Part shown: piece after piece, positions 1 to 10,424 of the stretch
Position numbering within the stretch: position 1 is the stretch's first letter
Layout of the letters: every line of letters begins with the position of its first letter
Assembly: GCF_000785555.1 (NCBI RefSeq)
Contig: NZ_CP009129.1
Location: forward strand, 2,542,001 to 2,606,000
Direction: 5' to 3'
DNA: 64,000 nt
Source: Planococcus sp. PAMC 21323
GTDB taxonomy: Bacteria > Bacillota > Bacilli > Bacillales_A > Planococcaceae
Notes under the pieces: generated by a model
What the model was told of the DNA's origin: nothing
Seen by the model: the letters and a program-made list of their open reading frames with translations, nothing else
Databases searched by the model: none
Position numbers and translations under genes: made by a program

Positions 1-1826
<1,826 letters not shown>

Positions 1827-1837
1827 TGGTTGACTCC

Positions 1838-2311
1838 TTACTTAGCGTCTTCGGCAAAAACTTGATGCCACTGATCTTTCTCTGCCAACATTTCACGCGC
1901 CAATTCTTTCGCGCCTTCTAAACTATGACTCGCAGCCCAACCACATTGCACTTCATTGCATGCTGGCACTTCGTCTGCTTCTAACACGTCTTTTAATGTA
2001 TTTTCTAAAATACGAAGGATTTCATCATAATCATCAAGATTGATGACCGACAAATAAAAGCCTGTTTGGCAGCCCATCGGTCCAATATCAACAATGTCCT
2101 CTGAATGATTGCGACTATGTTCAGCCATCATATGCTCAAGAGAATGAAGTCCAGGCATTTCCATATGTTCTTTGTTTGGCTGCTTGAACCGGATATCGTA
2201 TTTGCGAATGGTATCGCCTTTAGCTCCTGTTTTTTCCCCTGCTAAACGGACATATGGTGCTACTACCTTTGTGTGATCTAAGTTGAAACTTTCAACATTC
2301 ATTTTTTTCAT
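1838..2311 (-). CDS. luxS: S-ribosylhomocysteine lyase (LuxS)
   Basis: Cleaves S-ribosylhomocysteine to homocysteine and the AI-2 precursor DPD. It is 157 residues, the usual size. Metal ligands H56 and H60 sit in the HSLEH motif with catalytic E59, the catalytic Cys is C81 in MGCQTG, and the third metal ligand is C123 in QCGWA. AAGGAG lies 8 bp before ATG 2311. It lies between the methyltransferase and mccA, so the homocysteine it makes can pass directly to cystathionine synthesis. In B. subtilis this position of the operon is held by mtnN and luxS is elsewhere; no mtnN is seen in this window. Confidence 0.97.
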   Translation of the reverse strand: MKKMNVESFNLDHTKVVAPYVRLAGEKTGAKGDTIRKYDIRFKQPNKEHMEMPGLHSLEHMMAEHSRNHSEDIVDIGPMGCQTGFYLSVINLDDYDEILRILENTLKDVLEADEVPACNEVQCGWAASHSLEGAKELAREMLAEKDQWHQVFAEDAK

Positions 2312-2323
2312 CTCTATCGCTCC

Positions 2324-2959
2324 TTATAGTTTAGTTGCTTCAATCAGAAAGACATAGTTGTTCATCTTCGACAATTTCACGGTAAACCCTGCTTTTGTGA
2401 TTAACTCTTCTAATTTCGGAATCGTGGTGTAATATTCGCGGTTCAAATCCTCTACTAAATTGACGTGACCTCGTGCTTCTTCAAAGGCAATTATTTCTTT
2501 CTTACTTTGCTGTGAATCAAACACCGTATCAGCAAAAATCACTTTCCCGCCAGCTGGCAGTTTTTCAGCATACAGCTTAAACGCCTGCGTTTTTTCTTTA
2601 TCTGTTAAATGATGAAAAGCATAAGAACTTACAAAACTTTGAGGAGAAATCGGTGTTTCAAATTCTAGGAAATCTCCGTCAATAACCACTACACCTGGCA
2701 TCTTTATATTGGTTACTTGCCGCATCGATTGATTGGGTTCTACTCCAACCACTTCTAAATTTCGCTCAAGTAGCTTTTCAGTCAAGTTTCCCGTACCAAC
2801 GCCAAATTCTACGACGGGTCCTAAGGCTGCATCTGCTACTGCTTGTAAAATTTCATTATATTTTAAGAAAACATCTTTATATTGTTCATCGTTTCCATTT
2901 ACAGATTCGTCATATGTATGAACCCATTCATCAAATATCTCTACAAATTCGCGTCCCAT
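2324..2959 (-). CDS. Class I SAM-dependent methyltransferase, YrrT-like
   Basis: First gene of the minus-strand sulfur operon, 211 residues. SAM-binding motif I is EFGVGTGN at 51-58, followed by a family-typical acidic residue in VVGVEPN and motif II around VIDGDFL. The substrate is not known; YrrT homologues are placed with homocysteine/SAM recycling genes, which fits here with luxS 12 bp downstream. CAGGAGG lies 8 bp before ATG 2959. The upstream 2960-3073 region has AT-rich promoter-like sequence, including a small inverted repeat (GGTTTT/AAAACC) close to the ribosome-binding site, but I could not assign a firm promoter or CymR operator. Confidence 0.85.
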   Translation of the reverse strand: MGREFVEIFDEWVHTYDESVNGNDEQYKDVFLKYNEILQAVADAALGPVVEFGVGTGNLTEKLLERNLEVVGVEPNQSMRQVTNIKMPGVVVIDGDFLEFETPISPQSFVSSYAFHHLTDKEKTQAFKLYAEKLPAGGKVIFADTVFDSQQSKKEIIAFEEARGHVNLVEDLNREYYTTIPKLEELITKAGFTVKLSKMNNYVFLIEATKL

Positions 2960-3073
2960 AAAAAATACCTCCTGAGGTTTTTATACAAAACCAATAGACT
3001 TACTAGGTTTTATTAAAACACATCACTCTTTAGGTTTCAAGTATTGTATGAGAAATCATTTACTCTTTTTCCA

Positions 3074-3103
3074 TGAAAAAAAGCCAGGCATATAAGCCTG
3101 ACT
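3074..3103 (-). terminator. Rho-independent terminator of the YczE-like gene
   Basis: Stem 3082-3089 / 3096-3103 with one G-U pair in the minus-strand RNA, followed by a run of seven U on the minus strand. Confidence 0.85.
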
Positions 3104-3108
3104 TTTGT

Positions 3109-3750
3109 TTATACCTTAAGAATGCGCGGCAGATTTTCTTTATCGCCGATTAATGTTATAAGAAGCCGTTCAAATTGTGGCAACGATTGCTGAACGATTC
3201 GACCAGTCAATAATGCAACAGCAATCGTTCCAATACCGACCGGACCACCAAGCATCCAACCGAGCAAAGCCACACCTACTTCAATGCCTGCGCGGACAAC
3301 GCTAATGCTTAGCCCAGTTTTGTGAACAAGTAACATCATTAGGCTGTCTCGAGGGCCCGCACCGATTTTTGGTGATACATAAAGGCCAACGCCATAACCT
3401 GAAATGACAATACCCGCCGATAAAATCAGCACTTGTCCGACTAATGTCTGGATGTCTGGAATTAAAAAATTAAAAATATCAATAAAAACACCGACTAGCA
3501 CCATATTCAAAAATGTGCCTATTTGCGGAACTTGTCGTGTGAAGAAAGCTGTGATCGCAATAATCGTGAATCCAGCAATAACAGACCAAGTGCCTATCGT
3601 CAGTCCAAAGTTTAAATATAAGCCCACATGTAGAACATCCCATGGACCGATACCTAACTTGCTGCCTTTAATAGTCATCGTAAATCCGAGAGCCAAAACG
3701 ATTAATCCAACAATAAAAAACAACCAGCGATAAAATAACGCACGCTTCAT
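3109..3750 (-). CDS. YczE/YitT-type multi-pass membrane protein
   Basis: 213 residues with about five or six hydrophobic segments (near 10-30, 50-70, 78-98, 103-125, 150-185). The first loop carries KLGIGPWDV and the middle has GAGPRDSLMM, repeated glycine-rich motifs typical of the YczE/YyaS/YitT family (COG2364). No catalytic residues are recognisable and the function of the family is not established; it is predicted in the cytoplasmic membrane. It stands alone between its own terminator (3074-3103) and the ybaK terminator (3779-3812). ATG 3750 follows AGAAGGA. Confidence 0.8.
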   Translation of the reverse strand: MKRALFYRWLFFIVGLIVLALGFTMTIKGSKLGIGPWDVLHVGLYLNFGLTIGTWSVIAGFTIIAITAFFTRQVPQIGTFLNMVLVGVFIDIFNFLIPDIQTLVGQVLILSAGIVISGYGVGLYVSPKIGAGPRDSLMMLLVHKTGLSISVVRAGIEVGVALLGWMLGGPVGIGTIAVALLTGRIVQQSLPQFERLLITLIGDKENLPRILKV

Positions 3751-3778
3751 TCAAATCCTTCTTTCTGTATGTTGATAT

Positions 3779-3812
3779 GAAAAATCCATCCATTCATATT
3801 GAATGGATGGAT
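3779..3812 (-). terminator. Terminator of ybaK
   Basis: Perfect 12-bp stem ATCCATCCATTC (3784-3795) / 3801-3812 with a 5-nt loop; U-run on the minus strand. Confidence 0.85.
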
Positions 3813-3815
3813 GCT

Positions 3816-4307
3816 TTATTGACTCAATACAGTCAACTCAGCAAATTGGCCTTTCGTTACAGACACAAGTTCAGTTGGAGCCAGTTTTATTTGCATACCA
3901 ATTTTGCCCGCGGAAACGATTAGTTGAGATAATTGCTCGGCTTCTGCCGAAACAAAAGTTGGAAATGATTTTTTCATTCCGACAGGCGAACAACCGCCAC
4001 GGACGTAGCCTGTTAACGATAAAATATCTTTCACAGGAACCATTTCGATTTTCTTTTCACCGGCTGCTTTTGCTGCTTTTTTCAAGTCTAATTCTTCTGC
4101 TACAGGAATAACAAAAACATATGCCTGTTTAGATGCCCCAGACGCCACAAGTGTTTTATAGACTAGTTCTGGAGGATAACCGATTTTGCCAGCTACAGAC
4201 ACTCCATCTACTTTGCCATCTTCAACTGTGTAATAGAGCGATTCGTACGTAATTTTTTCTTTATCAAGCATGCGTGCAGCATTAGTTTTTGCAACTTTCT
4301 TTGTCAT
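3816..4307 (-). CDS. ybaK: Cys-tRNA(Pro)/Cys-tRNA(Cys) deacylase, YbaK/EbsC family
   Basis: Free-standing editing domain that hydrolyses mischarged Cys-tRNA(Pro); 163 residues, the full family length. The conserved lysine region VYKTLV (K51) and the GGCSPVG loop (104-110), both part of the catalytic pocket in the family, are present. ATG 4307 with AGGAGA upstream. It is a single gene with its own terminator. The next gene upstream, topB, is on the same strand, 64 bp away. Confidence 0.92.
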   Translation of the reverse strand: MTKKVAKTNAARMLDKEKITYESLYYTVEDGKVDGVSVAGKIGYPPELVYKTLVASGASKQAYVFVIPVAEELDLKKAAKAAGEKKIEMVPVKDILSLTGYVRGGCSPVGMKKSFPTFVSAEAEQLSQLIVSAGKIGMQIKLAPTELVSVTKGQFAELTVLSQ

Positions 4308-4371
4308 GACATCTTCTCCTAGCGTTGAAAAGATTCGTTAGTCACAGCATACCATCATCCGCAGCGGGATT

Positions 4372-6531
4372 CTATTCGCTTTGTCCTAATAATTTTTTTA
4401 ACGCGTCGGCCATTGCTGTATTTTGTGGTGCTTCATCTTGCTGGTTTAAGTATTTATTGACATCTTTTTTATTGGCTTTAGATTGACCCGTTTTTTTGCG
4501 CTTTTCAAATGCTGATAGCTTTTCGCGATGTCCACATTTACAAACGAAAATCTTGCCGTCTCCTTCGCCTTGTAATTCCAATTTTTTATGGCAATTCGGA
4601 CAGCGTGCATTGGTCTGCATCGCCACTTGTTTTTTATAGCCACATTCGCGGTCTTGGCAGACATTCATCTTGCCGCGCTTGCCATTCACTTCAAGAAGCG
4701 GTTTGCCACAATCCGGGCACATTTTGCCAGTGATGTTATCGTGCTTAAATTTCTTATCGCTCTTCTTAATATCGGAAACCGATTTTTCAGCAAAGGCGAT
4801 CATTTCTGTAATAAACTGCTCTTTTTTGATTTGGCCTTTAGCAATTTTCGTTAATTGCTGTTCCCAATCGGCCGTCAGTTTTGGTGACTTTAAGTCTTCT
4901 GGCACCAATTCAAGCAATTGACGACCTTTTGACGTAATCGTTAAATCTTTGCCTTTTTTCTCAATCAGGAAGGTATTAAATAGTTTATCGATAACATCTG
5001 CTCGTGTAGCCACTGTGCCTAAACCACCGGCTTCACCTAGTGTTTGAATGACTTCTTTTGTTTCGCCGCTCATAAACTGCGCTGGATTTTCCATGGCGCC
5101 AAGTAGCGTTCCTTCATTGAAAAAAGCAGGTGGCTTGGTTTTTCCATCTGTTAATGCAATGCCTTTAAGTTTTAAGGTTTGACCTTTTTCAAACGCTGGC
5201 AACGTCGTATCGTTGCGATCGTCTTCGTCTTTGTATATGCGTTTCCATCCTTCATTGCGAACAGTATTGCCTTTCGCTTGGAAGGTCTCTCCCCCAGCCG
5301 TTAGTTTGACCGTTGTTTGATCAAATTCGTATTGCGGATAAAATACTGCGAGAAAGCGCTTGACGATCATGTCATATAATTTATGCTCTTTGTCCGATAA
5401 GTCATGCAATGGCGGTGTTTCTTCTGTCGGAATAATGGCGTGGTGATCAGACACTTTCGAATCATCGATTACTCCTTTTTGTGGTGCGATTGGATTTTTC
5501 AAAACGATCGCAGACAAGCTACGATACGGTCCGACTTGCACTGCTTTAACGCGGTCTATCAGTGTATCGCGCATATCACTCGTCAAATGCTTCGAATCTG
5601 TCCGCGGATACGTGACGATTTTATAGCGCTCGTATAAATTCTGCAGCGTGTTCAGCGTTTCTTTTGCTGACCAGCTATAGCGCTTATACGCTTCTTTTTG
5701 CAATTCAGTTAAATCAAATAAAGGCGGTGCCGGCTGACGTTTTGGCGTAATTTTAATATCTGTCACGGTGCCTTCATGCGTGTTTTCGAGTTTGCTGAAT
5801 AGCTTGTCGATTTTTTCTTTATCAAACGATTGCGTCGAATTGCCATCGGTCCATGTAAATGTCGCTTGGTCAGTGATAGCTTGCATGCCGTAATAAGGTT
5901 TCGGCTGGAAATTGCGGATTTGCTTTTCACGTTCGGCAATCATCGCAAGTGTCGGTGTTTGCACGCGACCTGTTGATAATTGCGCATTGTATTTAACCGT
6001 TAGGGCGCGTGTTGCGTTAATGCCGACAACCCAATCGGCTTCAGCGCGTGCAACAGCCGCTGCATATAGATTTTCGTAAGCGCGACCGTCTTTTAAGTTA
6101 TTAAAGCCGTCTTTAATCGCTTTGTCGGTAACCGATGAAATCCACAAACGTTTGACCGGTTTACGTGTATTGGTTTTCTCTAAAATCCAACGTGCAACAA
6201 GTTCACCTTCGCGGCCAGCATCTGTTGCGATGATCACTTCATTGACATCGCCGCGCTGCAATTGGGATTTTACCGCATTGAATTGTTTCATTGATTGTTT
6301 GATTGGCACCAATTTGAATGGTTTTGGAATGATTGGCAAAGTATCCATTTTCCATTCTTTAAAATCATTATTGTACTGCTCTGGCTGCGCATGCGTCACC
6401 AAATGGCCGAGTGCCCATGTGACGATATACTGTTTGCCTTCTAAATAGCCGTTGCCTTTTTGTTCGCACCCGAGAACGCGCGCGATGTCACGCGCGACGG
6501 ATGGCTTTTCTGCTAAAACGATTGATTTCAT
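4372..6531 (-). CDS. topB: DNA topoisomerase III
   Basis: Type IA topoisomerase of 719 residues. TOPRIM domain at the N-terminus with EKPSVARDIA (8-17) and the metal-binding ATDAGREGE (102-110). Catalytic tyrosine Y308 in TYPRTDSKH. The C-terminus has two CPxC zinc-ribbon-like segments (about 605-632 and 643-670) and a Lys-rich tail. It decatenates and resolves recombination intermediates. ATG 6531 with AGGGTGA 5 bp upstream. An extended -10 (TGTTACAAT on the minus strand, 6561-6569) lies just upstream, so the first GGACAGTA array starts about 45 bp upstream of the topB -10. Confidence 0.97.
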   Translation of the reverse strand: MKSIVLAEKPSVARDIARVLGCEQKGNGYLEGKQYIVTWALGHLVTHAQPEQYNNDFKEWKMDTLPIIPKPFKLVPIKQSMKQFNAVKSQLQRGDVNEVIIATDAGREGELVARWILEKTNTRKPVKRLWISSVTDKAIKDGFNNLKDGRAYENLYAAAVARAEADWVVGINATRALTVKYNAQLSTGRVQTPTLAMIAEREKQIRNFQPKPYYGMQAITDQATFTWTDGNSTQSFDKEKIDKLFSKLENTHEGTVTDIKITPKRQPAPPLFDLTELQKEAYKRYSWSAKETLNTLQNLYERYKIVTYPRTDSKHLTSDMRDTLIDRVKAVQVGPYRSLSAIVLKNPIAPQKGVIDDSKVSDHHAIIPTEETPPLHDLSDKEHKLYDMIVKRFLAVFYPQYEFDQTTVKLTAGGETFQAKGNTVRNEGWKRIYKDEDDRNDTTLPAFEKGQTLKLKGIALTDGKTKPPAFFNEGTLLGAMENPAQFMSGETKEVIQTLGEAGGLGTVATRADVIDKLFNTFLIEKKGKDLTITSKGRQLLELVPEDLKSPKLTADWEQQLTKIAKGQIKKEQFITEMIAFAEKSVSDIKKSDKKFKHDNITGKMCPDCGKPLLEVNGKRGKMNVCQDRECGYKKQVAMQTNARCPNCHKKLELQGEGDGKIFVCKCGHREKLSAFEKRKKTGQSKANKKDVNKYLNQQDEAPQNTAMADALKKLLGQSE

Positions 6532-6560
6532 TTATATTCACCCTCATTTCTAATGAGATT

Positions 6561-6570
6561 ATTGTAACAT
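6561..6570 (-). promoter_or_regulatory. topB promoter, extended -10
   Basis: The minus strand reads TGTTACAAT, a TGn extended -10 with TACAAT, about 30 bp before the topB ATG. No good -35 is seen. Confidence 0.5.
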
Positions 6571-6610
6571 TTTCTGTTGGAGCTGGCTTTTGAGAGGGTG
6601 TTTATGGGCG

Positions 6611-6703
6611 TTGGACAGTATTTTGGTGATTTGGACAGTATTTGGTGGAATCTGGACAGTATTCTAGCCAATTCGGACAGTATTTCAGCCAATCCCGACA
6701 GTA
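6611..6703 (+). repeat. GGACAGTA array 1, five units, upstream of NERD gene
   Basis: Units begin at 6613, 6633, 6654, 6675 and 6696, giving spacings of 20, 21, 21 and 21 bp. Units 1-4 read GGACAGTATT and unit 5 reads CGACAGTACT. The 12-13 bp between cores differ from unit to unit within the array but match the corresponding spacers of array 2 closely. The array lies in the divergent topB/NERD promoter region and ends 24 bp before the NERD -35. The spacings break any reading frame, so it is not coding. Confidence 0.9.
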
Positions 6704-6726
6704 CTTCCATTAACTTCAAATTCTGC

Positions 6727-6755
6727 TTGCACAACACTCAGATTCTAGCTATATT
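6727..6755 (+). promoter_or_regulatory. SigA-type promoter of the NERD gene
   Basis: TTGCAC (6727-6732), 17-bp spacer, TATATT (6750-6755). It lies upstream of the TTG start at 6787 and supports that start. Confidence 0.6.
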
Positions 6756-6786
6756 TAAAGTAATTTCACATAAAGGAGAGGATCGA

Positions 6787-7734
6787 TTGATCATTAAAAC
6801 ACGCACCAAGCCCCCTGAAATCTTCCAACTAGAAAGTTTGCTACAACGAATGCCCACCGTCCATCCCCAATATCTCCACTGGACTGAAAAACTCCGTCGC
6901 ATCACCGCCGGATATCACGGCGAATTACGCGTCGACTTCTTTTGGCACGAAATCGACCTTTCGTTACCACATTATTTCATCCACGACTTATTCATCCAAA
7001 AAGAGATGTCTTCCCATCAAATTGATAGCGTTCTGGTAACCAGTCGATTTGTACTGGCATTGGAAATCAAAAGCATTTCTGGCTTACTCAATTTCGATCC
7101 TACCTTAAGGCAATTTTCCCGAACCAATAAGGACGGCAGCATTGATGGTATGAAAAATCCAGATGATCAATTACGTCGCCACGAAAAATGGCTGGAACAG
7201 TTTTTATTCCAGCAACGCATCAAGCTACCTGTTGTCGGTGCCATCATCTTTACGTACCCATCGTCTGTAATCCAATCTCGCGCGGGCAGCCGCATCATGA
7301 TTCAGTCGTCCGGACTGCCACATCTTATGGAGCAGTTAGTGATTCGCTACCCGCACGATGTCTTATCTAAGAATAAAACAGCTGCGCTGGCGCAAAACTT
7401 ACTGACGCTTCATTCAATAAAACCATTTTCGTCACTTGGACTGACGGATTCGTTTTCAACTGGCGTCATGTGCCCCAACTGCTCGTATTGCGTCTTGCAT
7501 TATCATGGTGGAAAGTGGCGTTGCAGTGTTTGTCCGCACTTTGATCCTCTCGCGCATCTTGATGCGCTCAGGCAATACCGCAGTTTGGTAAAAACGACCA
7601 TCAACAGCCGAGAATTTCGCGATTTTACCGGAATTACGTCGCCATCGATTGCTGCAAAATTGTTGGTGAGTACGAAAATGGCCTATCACGGTAGTTTTAA
7701 AGACCGGCAGTATGTGATTCCGGAGGCGTTTTAG
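6787..7734 (+). CDS. NERD-domain (nuclease-related) protein with C-terminal zinc ribbon
   Basis: 315 residues from TTG 6787, chosen because AAAGGAGAGG ends 5 bp before it and a promoter lies at 6727-6755. A longer open frame runs back to 6577, but that stretch only reads through the repeat array. NERD domain at about 42-140: HGE (E46), then QID (D80) and LEIKS (E93, K95), forming a D-ExK pattern like restriction-type nucleases. A C-terminal CPNCSYC...CSVC cluster (C229, C232, C235, C246, C249) should bind zinc. The role is unknown; NERD proteins are thought to process nucleic acid. The gene is bracketed by two direct-repeat arrays (6611-6703 and 7738-7830). Confidence 0.85.
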   Translation: MIIKTRTKPPEIFQLESLLQRMPTVHPQYLHWTEKLRRITAGYHGELRVDFFWHEIDLSLPHYFIHDLFIQKEMSSHQIDSVLVTSRFVLALEIKSISGLLNFDPTLRQFSRTNKDGSIDGMKNPDDQLRRHEKWLEQFLFQQRIKLPVVGAIIFTYPSSVIQSRAGSRIMIQSSGLPHLMEQLVIRYPHDVLSKNKTAALAQNLLTLHSIKPFSSLGLTDSFSTGVMCPNCSYCVLHYHGGKWRCSVCPHFDPLAHLDALRQYRSLVKTTINSREFRDFTGITSPSIAAKLLVSTKMAYHGSFKDRQYVIPEAF

Positions 7735-7737
7735 CTT

Positions 7738-7830
7738 TTGGACAGTATTTTTTTGATTTGGACAGTATTTGGTGGAATTCGGACAGTATTCTAGCCAATT
7801 CGGACAGTATTTCACTCAATCTCGACAGTA
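7738..7830 (+). repeat. GGACAGTA array 2, five units, downstream of NERD gene
   Basis: Units at 7740, 7760, 7781, 7802 and 7823, with spacings 20, 21, 21 and 21, the same geometry and orientation as array 1. Units 1-4 are GGACAGTATT and unit 5 is CGACAGTAAG. From the end of unit 1 to unit 5 the sequence differs from array 1 at only a few positions, including a shared spacer CTAGCCAATTC. It starts 5 bp after the NERD stop codon. Confidence 0.9.
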
Positions 7831-7854
7831 AGACCAATAAATGGAATAAAATCC

Positions 7855-7888
7855 AAAAAGAAGAAACCTCCCACATTCGGGAGGTTTC
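7855..7888 (-). terminator. Terminator of the FMN reductase gene
   Basis: 10-bp stem GAAACCTCCC (7863-7872) / 7879-7888. The minus strand continues into TTCTTTTTGG. Confidence 0.8.
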
Positions 7889-7890
7889 AT

Positions 7891-8454
7891 TTAATGATTA
7901 TCCAGCGTTTCTTTCGACAAATGCTTGCTCATTTCTGCGTATTGCACAAAGACGCGTGCCAGTTCGCGTAAGCGGTTGTGAACGTCTTCGCTGACAATCG
8001 TATTCGTGTCGTCAAAATGACTCGTATGCGTGTAAACATAGTTTGGCGTTACGAGACAACGGAAGTAATCAAGAATCGGCTTCAGCTGATTTTCAATCAC
8101 TAAATGATGCTGATATGTTCCACCGTTTGCCACGATCGATACTGGCTTGTAGCGCATCGTGCGTGGGTGCAGCATATCAAATGTATTTTTTAACACGCCA
8201 GGAATAGATCCTTGGAAAATCGGTGTTGCGATGATATAGCCATCTGCTTCTTCAAAGCGACGAACAATTTCTTGCATGCTGTCATTGTATTCACCAAGCG
8301 GACGTCCATCAACAAACTGATGGTCATAATCAGCTAGCTTCAACAACTTTAACTCGATTTCAGGATTGGTTTCATTAATATAAACTTGAATTTGTTCTAG
8401 AATGGCACCGGTTTTTCTGCCGATGATCGTGCCGTCTACTAATAAAACTTTCAT
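7891..8454 (-). CDS. NAD(P)H-dependent FMN reductase / flavodoxin-like oxidoreductase
   Basis: 187 residues of the SsuE/FMN_red fold. The phosphate-binding loop after strand 1 is VDGTIIGRKTG (6-16) and the second flavin loop is ATPIFQGSIPG (about 97-107), where the PxYxxS-like signature of NADPH-dependent FMN reductases sits. It reduces flavin or uses it to reduce a substrate in the cytoplasm; the substrate cannot be read from sequence. ATG 8454 with GAGGAGG upstream. Single gene with its own terminator. Confidence 0.8.
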   Translation of the reverse strand: MKVLLVDGTIIGRKTGAILEQIQVYINETNPEIELKLLKLADYDHQFVDGRPLGEYNDSMQEIVRRFEEADGYIIATPIFQGSIPGVLKNTFDMLHPRTMRYKPVSIVANGGTYQHHLVIENQLKPILDYFRCLVTPNYVYTHTSHFDDTNTIVSEDVHNRLRELARVFVQYAEMSKHLSKETLDNH

Positions 8455-8588
8455 ACTCTCTTGTCCTCCTCAAAATACGTTCTTGCTGTTAACTGCATCT
8501 ACTTGCAACAATGCACTAACCTGTTTGTCTTCATCATAACAAACCCTGTTTCACAATACGTAGCAAAACTCCTTTTGAAAGAGAGATT

Positions 8589-10424
8589 TCATTCTTTAGT
8601 CTGAGAACCGTTTTTTGAACGCTTACTTTCTAGTCGTTGCTGAGTCCGTTCAGATTCAGGAGCGGATGCAGTAAAGCTAACGATGGTGTCTCCAGCTTTG
8701 GGCTCGAGTTTGTTGTTTTCTGCAAAAAACTCGATTTTTCCTTGTGAATAATGAACAAACAACGGAATGGTATCTTCCGTCCATTTTGCTTTAAAATCCT
8801 CGTAACTAAATTGTTCCGACAACTGGGTTTTGCGCATCGTGTAGCCTTCTTCTGCTTTCCACTCGAGCTCGTGAATGTTCCACGTTTCTCCAAACAAAGT
8901 TCGTCCGCTTAACGACGCATGGAAGTCACCCGGGTCGCCTTCATGAATCGCTGTTTGGTAAAGGTTTGCACGCCCCATCTCTGGAACAAAGTTATTTACA
9001 ACGAGCGCGTTGTAAGAATCGGTGGCTGTCGCGACAACCATCGTTTCATACGGCGTTAAATCCACTTCATAATCGGTATGCTCTGATAAAATATCACCCG
9101 CATAAGTTTTCAATCCATTTTGACGAGCTTCCTGTAATCGTCCCCAAGATGAATCGATGATTAAGACGCCTTTATCAAATTCAGACAACACTTTTCCAAG
9201 TCTTGTTGCAAATCGACTCGCACCAATAATAATGACACCTGGGTCTTCAGCTGCAACAAGACCCAGTTTTTTGCCTACCCAACCAATTGTGAAACCATGA
9301 ACGACTACGGTAGAAAATACCAGAGCGAATGTTAAGGCCGTCAGCAATTCTGCATCTTCAAACCCTGCTTCTAGTAAGACACCTGCAAAATAACCTGAAA
9401 CGGTTAACGCCACAATACCGCGTGGGGCAATCCAACCGACTAAGGTCTTTTCTTGTATCGTCATATCAGTACCGATTGTTGATAGCCAAATTGACAATGG
9501 CCGAACTACAAATAACATCGCTAAGACGAATGAAATAATATTCCAATTAAAAATCCCGATTAACACATCAAGATTTAAAGAAGCCGTTAGCATTACGAAA
9601 ATACTAGAAATTAATAGCACGGAAATATTTTCTTTGAAATGGCGCATGTCATTAATCGATGCAATTTTCATATTTGCCATGACCATCCCCATAGCTGTAA
9701 CGGCGAGTAATCCAGTTTCGTGCATCACAATATCTGAAATAACAAAAACTAGTAAAACTACGCCAAAAACCATCGGCGCTTTTAAAAATTCAGGCACTTG
9801 TCCTTTCTCGAACATCATTCCCATTAATATTCCTGCCCCGGCACCAAGTGCAACGGCAAACAAAGAAGCTAAGAAAAATAGACCAAATGCGGCAGCTGTT
9901 TCTGCACCAATAGCGAATAGCACAAATTGGAATGCAAATAACGCAAGCAATGCGCCAAAAGGATCGACTACGATCCCTTCCCATTTCAAAATTGCCGCAG
10001 GACGTGATTTTAATTTTGCTTGACGCAGCATTGGCAAAATAACAGTTGGTCCTGTAACGATAAATAATCCACCGATAACAAACGCAACACCAAGTGACAA
10101 TCCAGCGATATAATGTGCCGCAACCGAACCTGCAATCCAGGCGATAAATGCCCCGATTGTAACAATTCGCAATATCGGTTTTCCGAATGTACGGATTTCC
10201 TTGAAGTTCAAATTTAAACTACCTTCAAACAAGATGATGGCAACTGCTAATGAAATAAAAGGATTGAACAATTCGCCAAAACTTTCGGCGGGGTGGATCA
10301 CTTCGAAAATTGGACCGACAAGAAGTCCGGCAATCGACATCAAGACAATGGCTGGCAGCTGAAGACGCCAAGCGATCCATTGGGAAAGTACTCCCAGAAA
10401 AATAATTAGCATTAAGTCGAACAA
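8589..10424 (-). CDS. CPA1-type Na+(K+)/H+ antiporter with C-terminal TrkA-N-like domain
   Basis: 611 residues: about 12 transmembrane segments over 1-385 and then a cytoplasmic nucleotide-binding-like domain starting at VIIIGASRFATRLGKVL (about 395-410), as in NhaP/KefB-type exchangers with RCK-like regulation. Functional residues of the family, the VTGPTVILP segment and the acidic VVDPFGA segment, are present in the membrane part. The in-frame start codon after the only Shine-Dalgarno-like sequence (AAAGGAAGTG) is a problem: TTG 10424 is 21 nt away, while a well-spaced codon 10436-10434 is ATC. The N-terminus is therefore uncertain by four residues. Ion specificity is not deducible. Confidence 0.85.
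   Translation of the reverse strand: MFDLMLIIFLGVLSQWIAWRLQLPAIVLMSIAGLLVGPIFEVIHPAESFGELFNPFISLAVAIILFEGSLNLNFKEIRTFGKPILRIVTIGAFIAWIAGSVAAHYIAGLSLGVAFVIGGLFIVTGPTVILPMLRQAKLKSRPAAILKWEGIVVDPFGALLALFAFQFVLFAIGAETAAAFGLFFLASLFAVALGAGAGILMGMMFEKGQVPEFLKAPMVFGVVLLVFVISDIVMHETGLLAVTAMGMVMANMKIASINDMRHFKENISVLLISSIFVMLTASLNLDVLIGIFNWNIISFVLAMLFVVRPLSIWLSTIGTDMTIQEKTLVGWIAPRGIVALTVSGYFAGVLLEAGFEDAELLTALTFALVFSTVVVHGFTIGWVGKKLGLVAAEDPGVIIIGASRFATRLGKVLSEFDKGVLIIDSSWGRLQEARQNGLKTYAGDILSEHTDYEVDLTPYETMVVATATDSYNALVVNNFVPEMGRANLYQTAIHEGDPGDFHASLSGRTLFGETWNIHELEWKAEEGYTMRKTQLSEQFSYEDFKAKWTEDTIPLFVHYSQGKIEFFAENNKLEPKAGDTIVSFTASAPESERTQQRLESKRSKNGSQTKE

Noticed and set aside
6611..6703. CsrA-type GGA-rich RNA sponge for the GGACAGTA arrays
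   Set aside because: The fifth unit loses the GGA core at all three loci and the cores are not in predicted hairpin loops.
6528..6737. Open frames on both strands through array 1 with periodic DSI / LSK peptides
   Set aside because: The periodicity comes from the GGACAGTA repeat, and the 20/21 bp steps break frame; no ribosome-binding site supports them.
6611..7830. CRISPR array
   Set aside because: Cores are 8-10 bp and spacers 10-13 bp, both far too short, and no cas genes are present.
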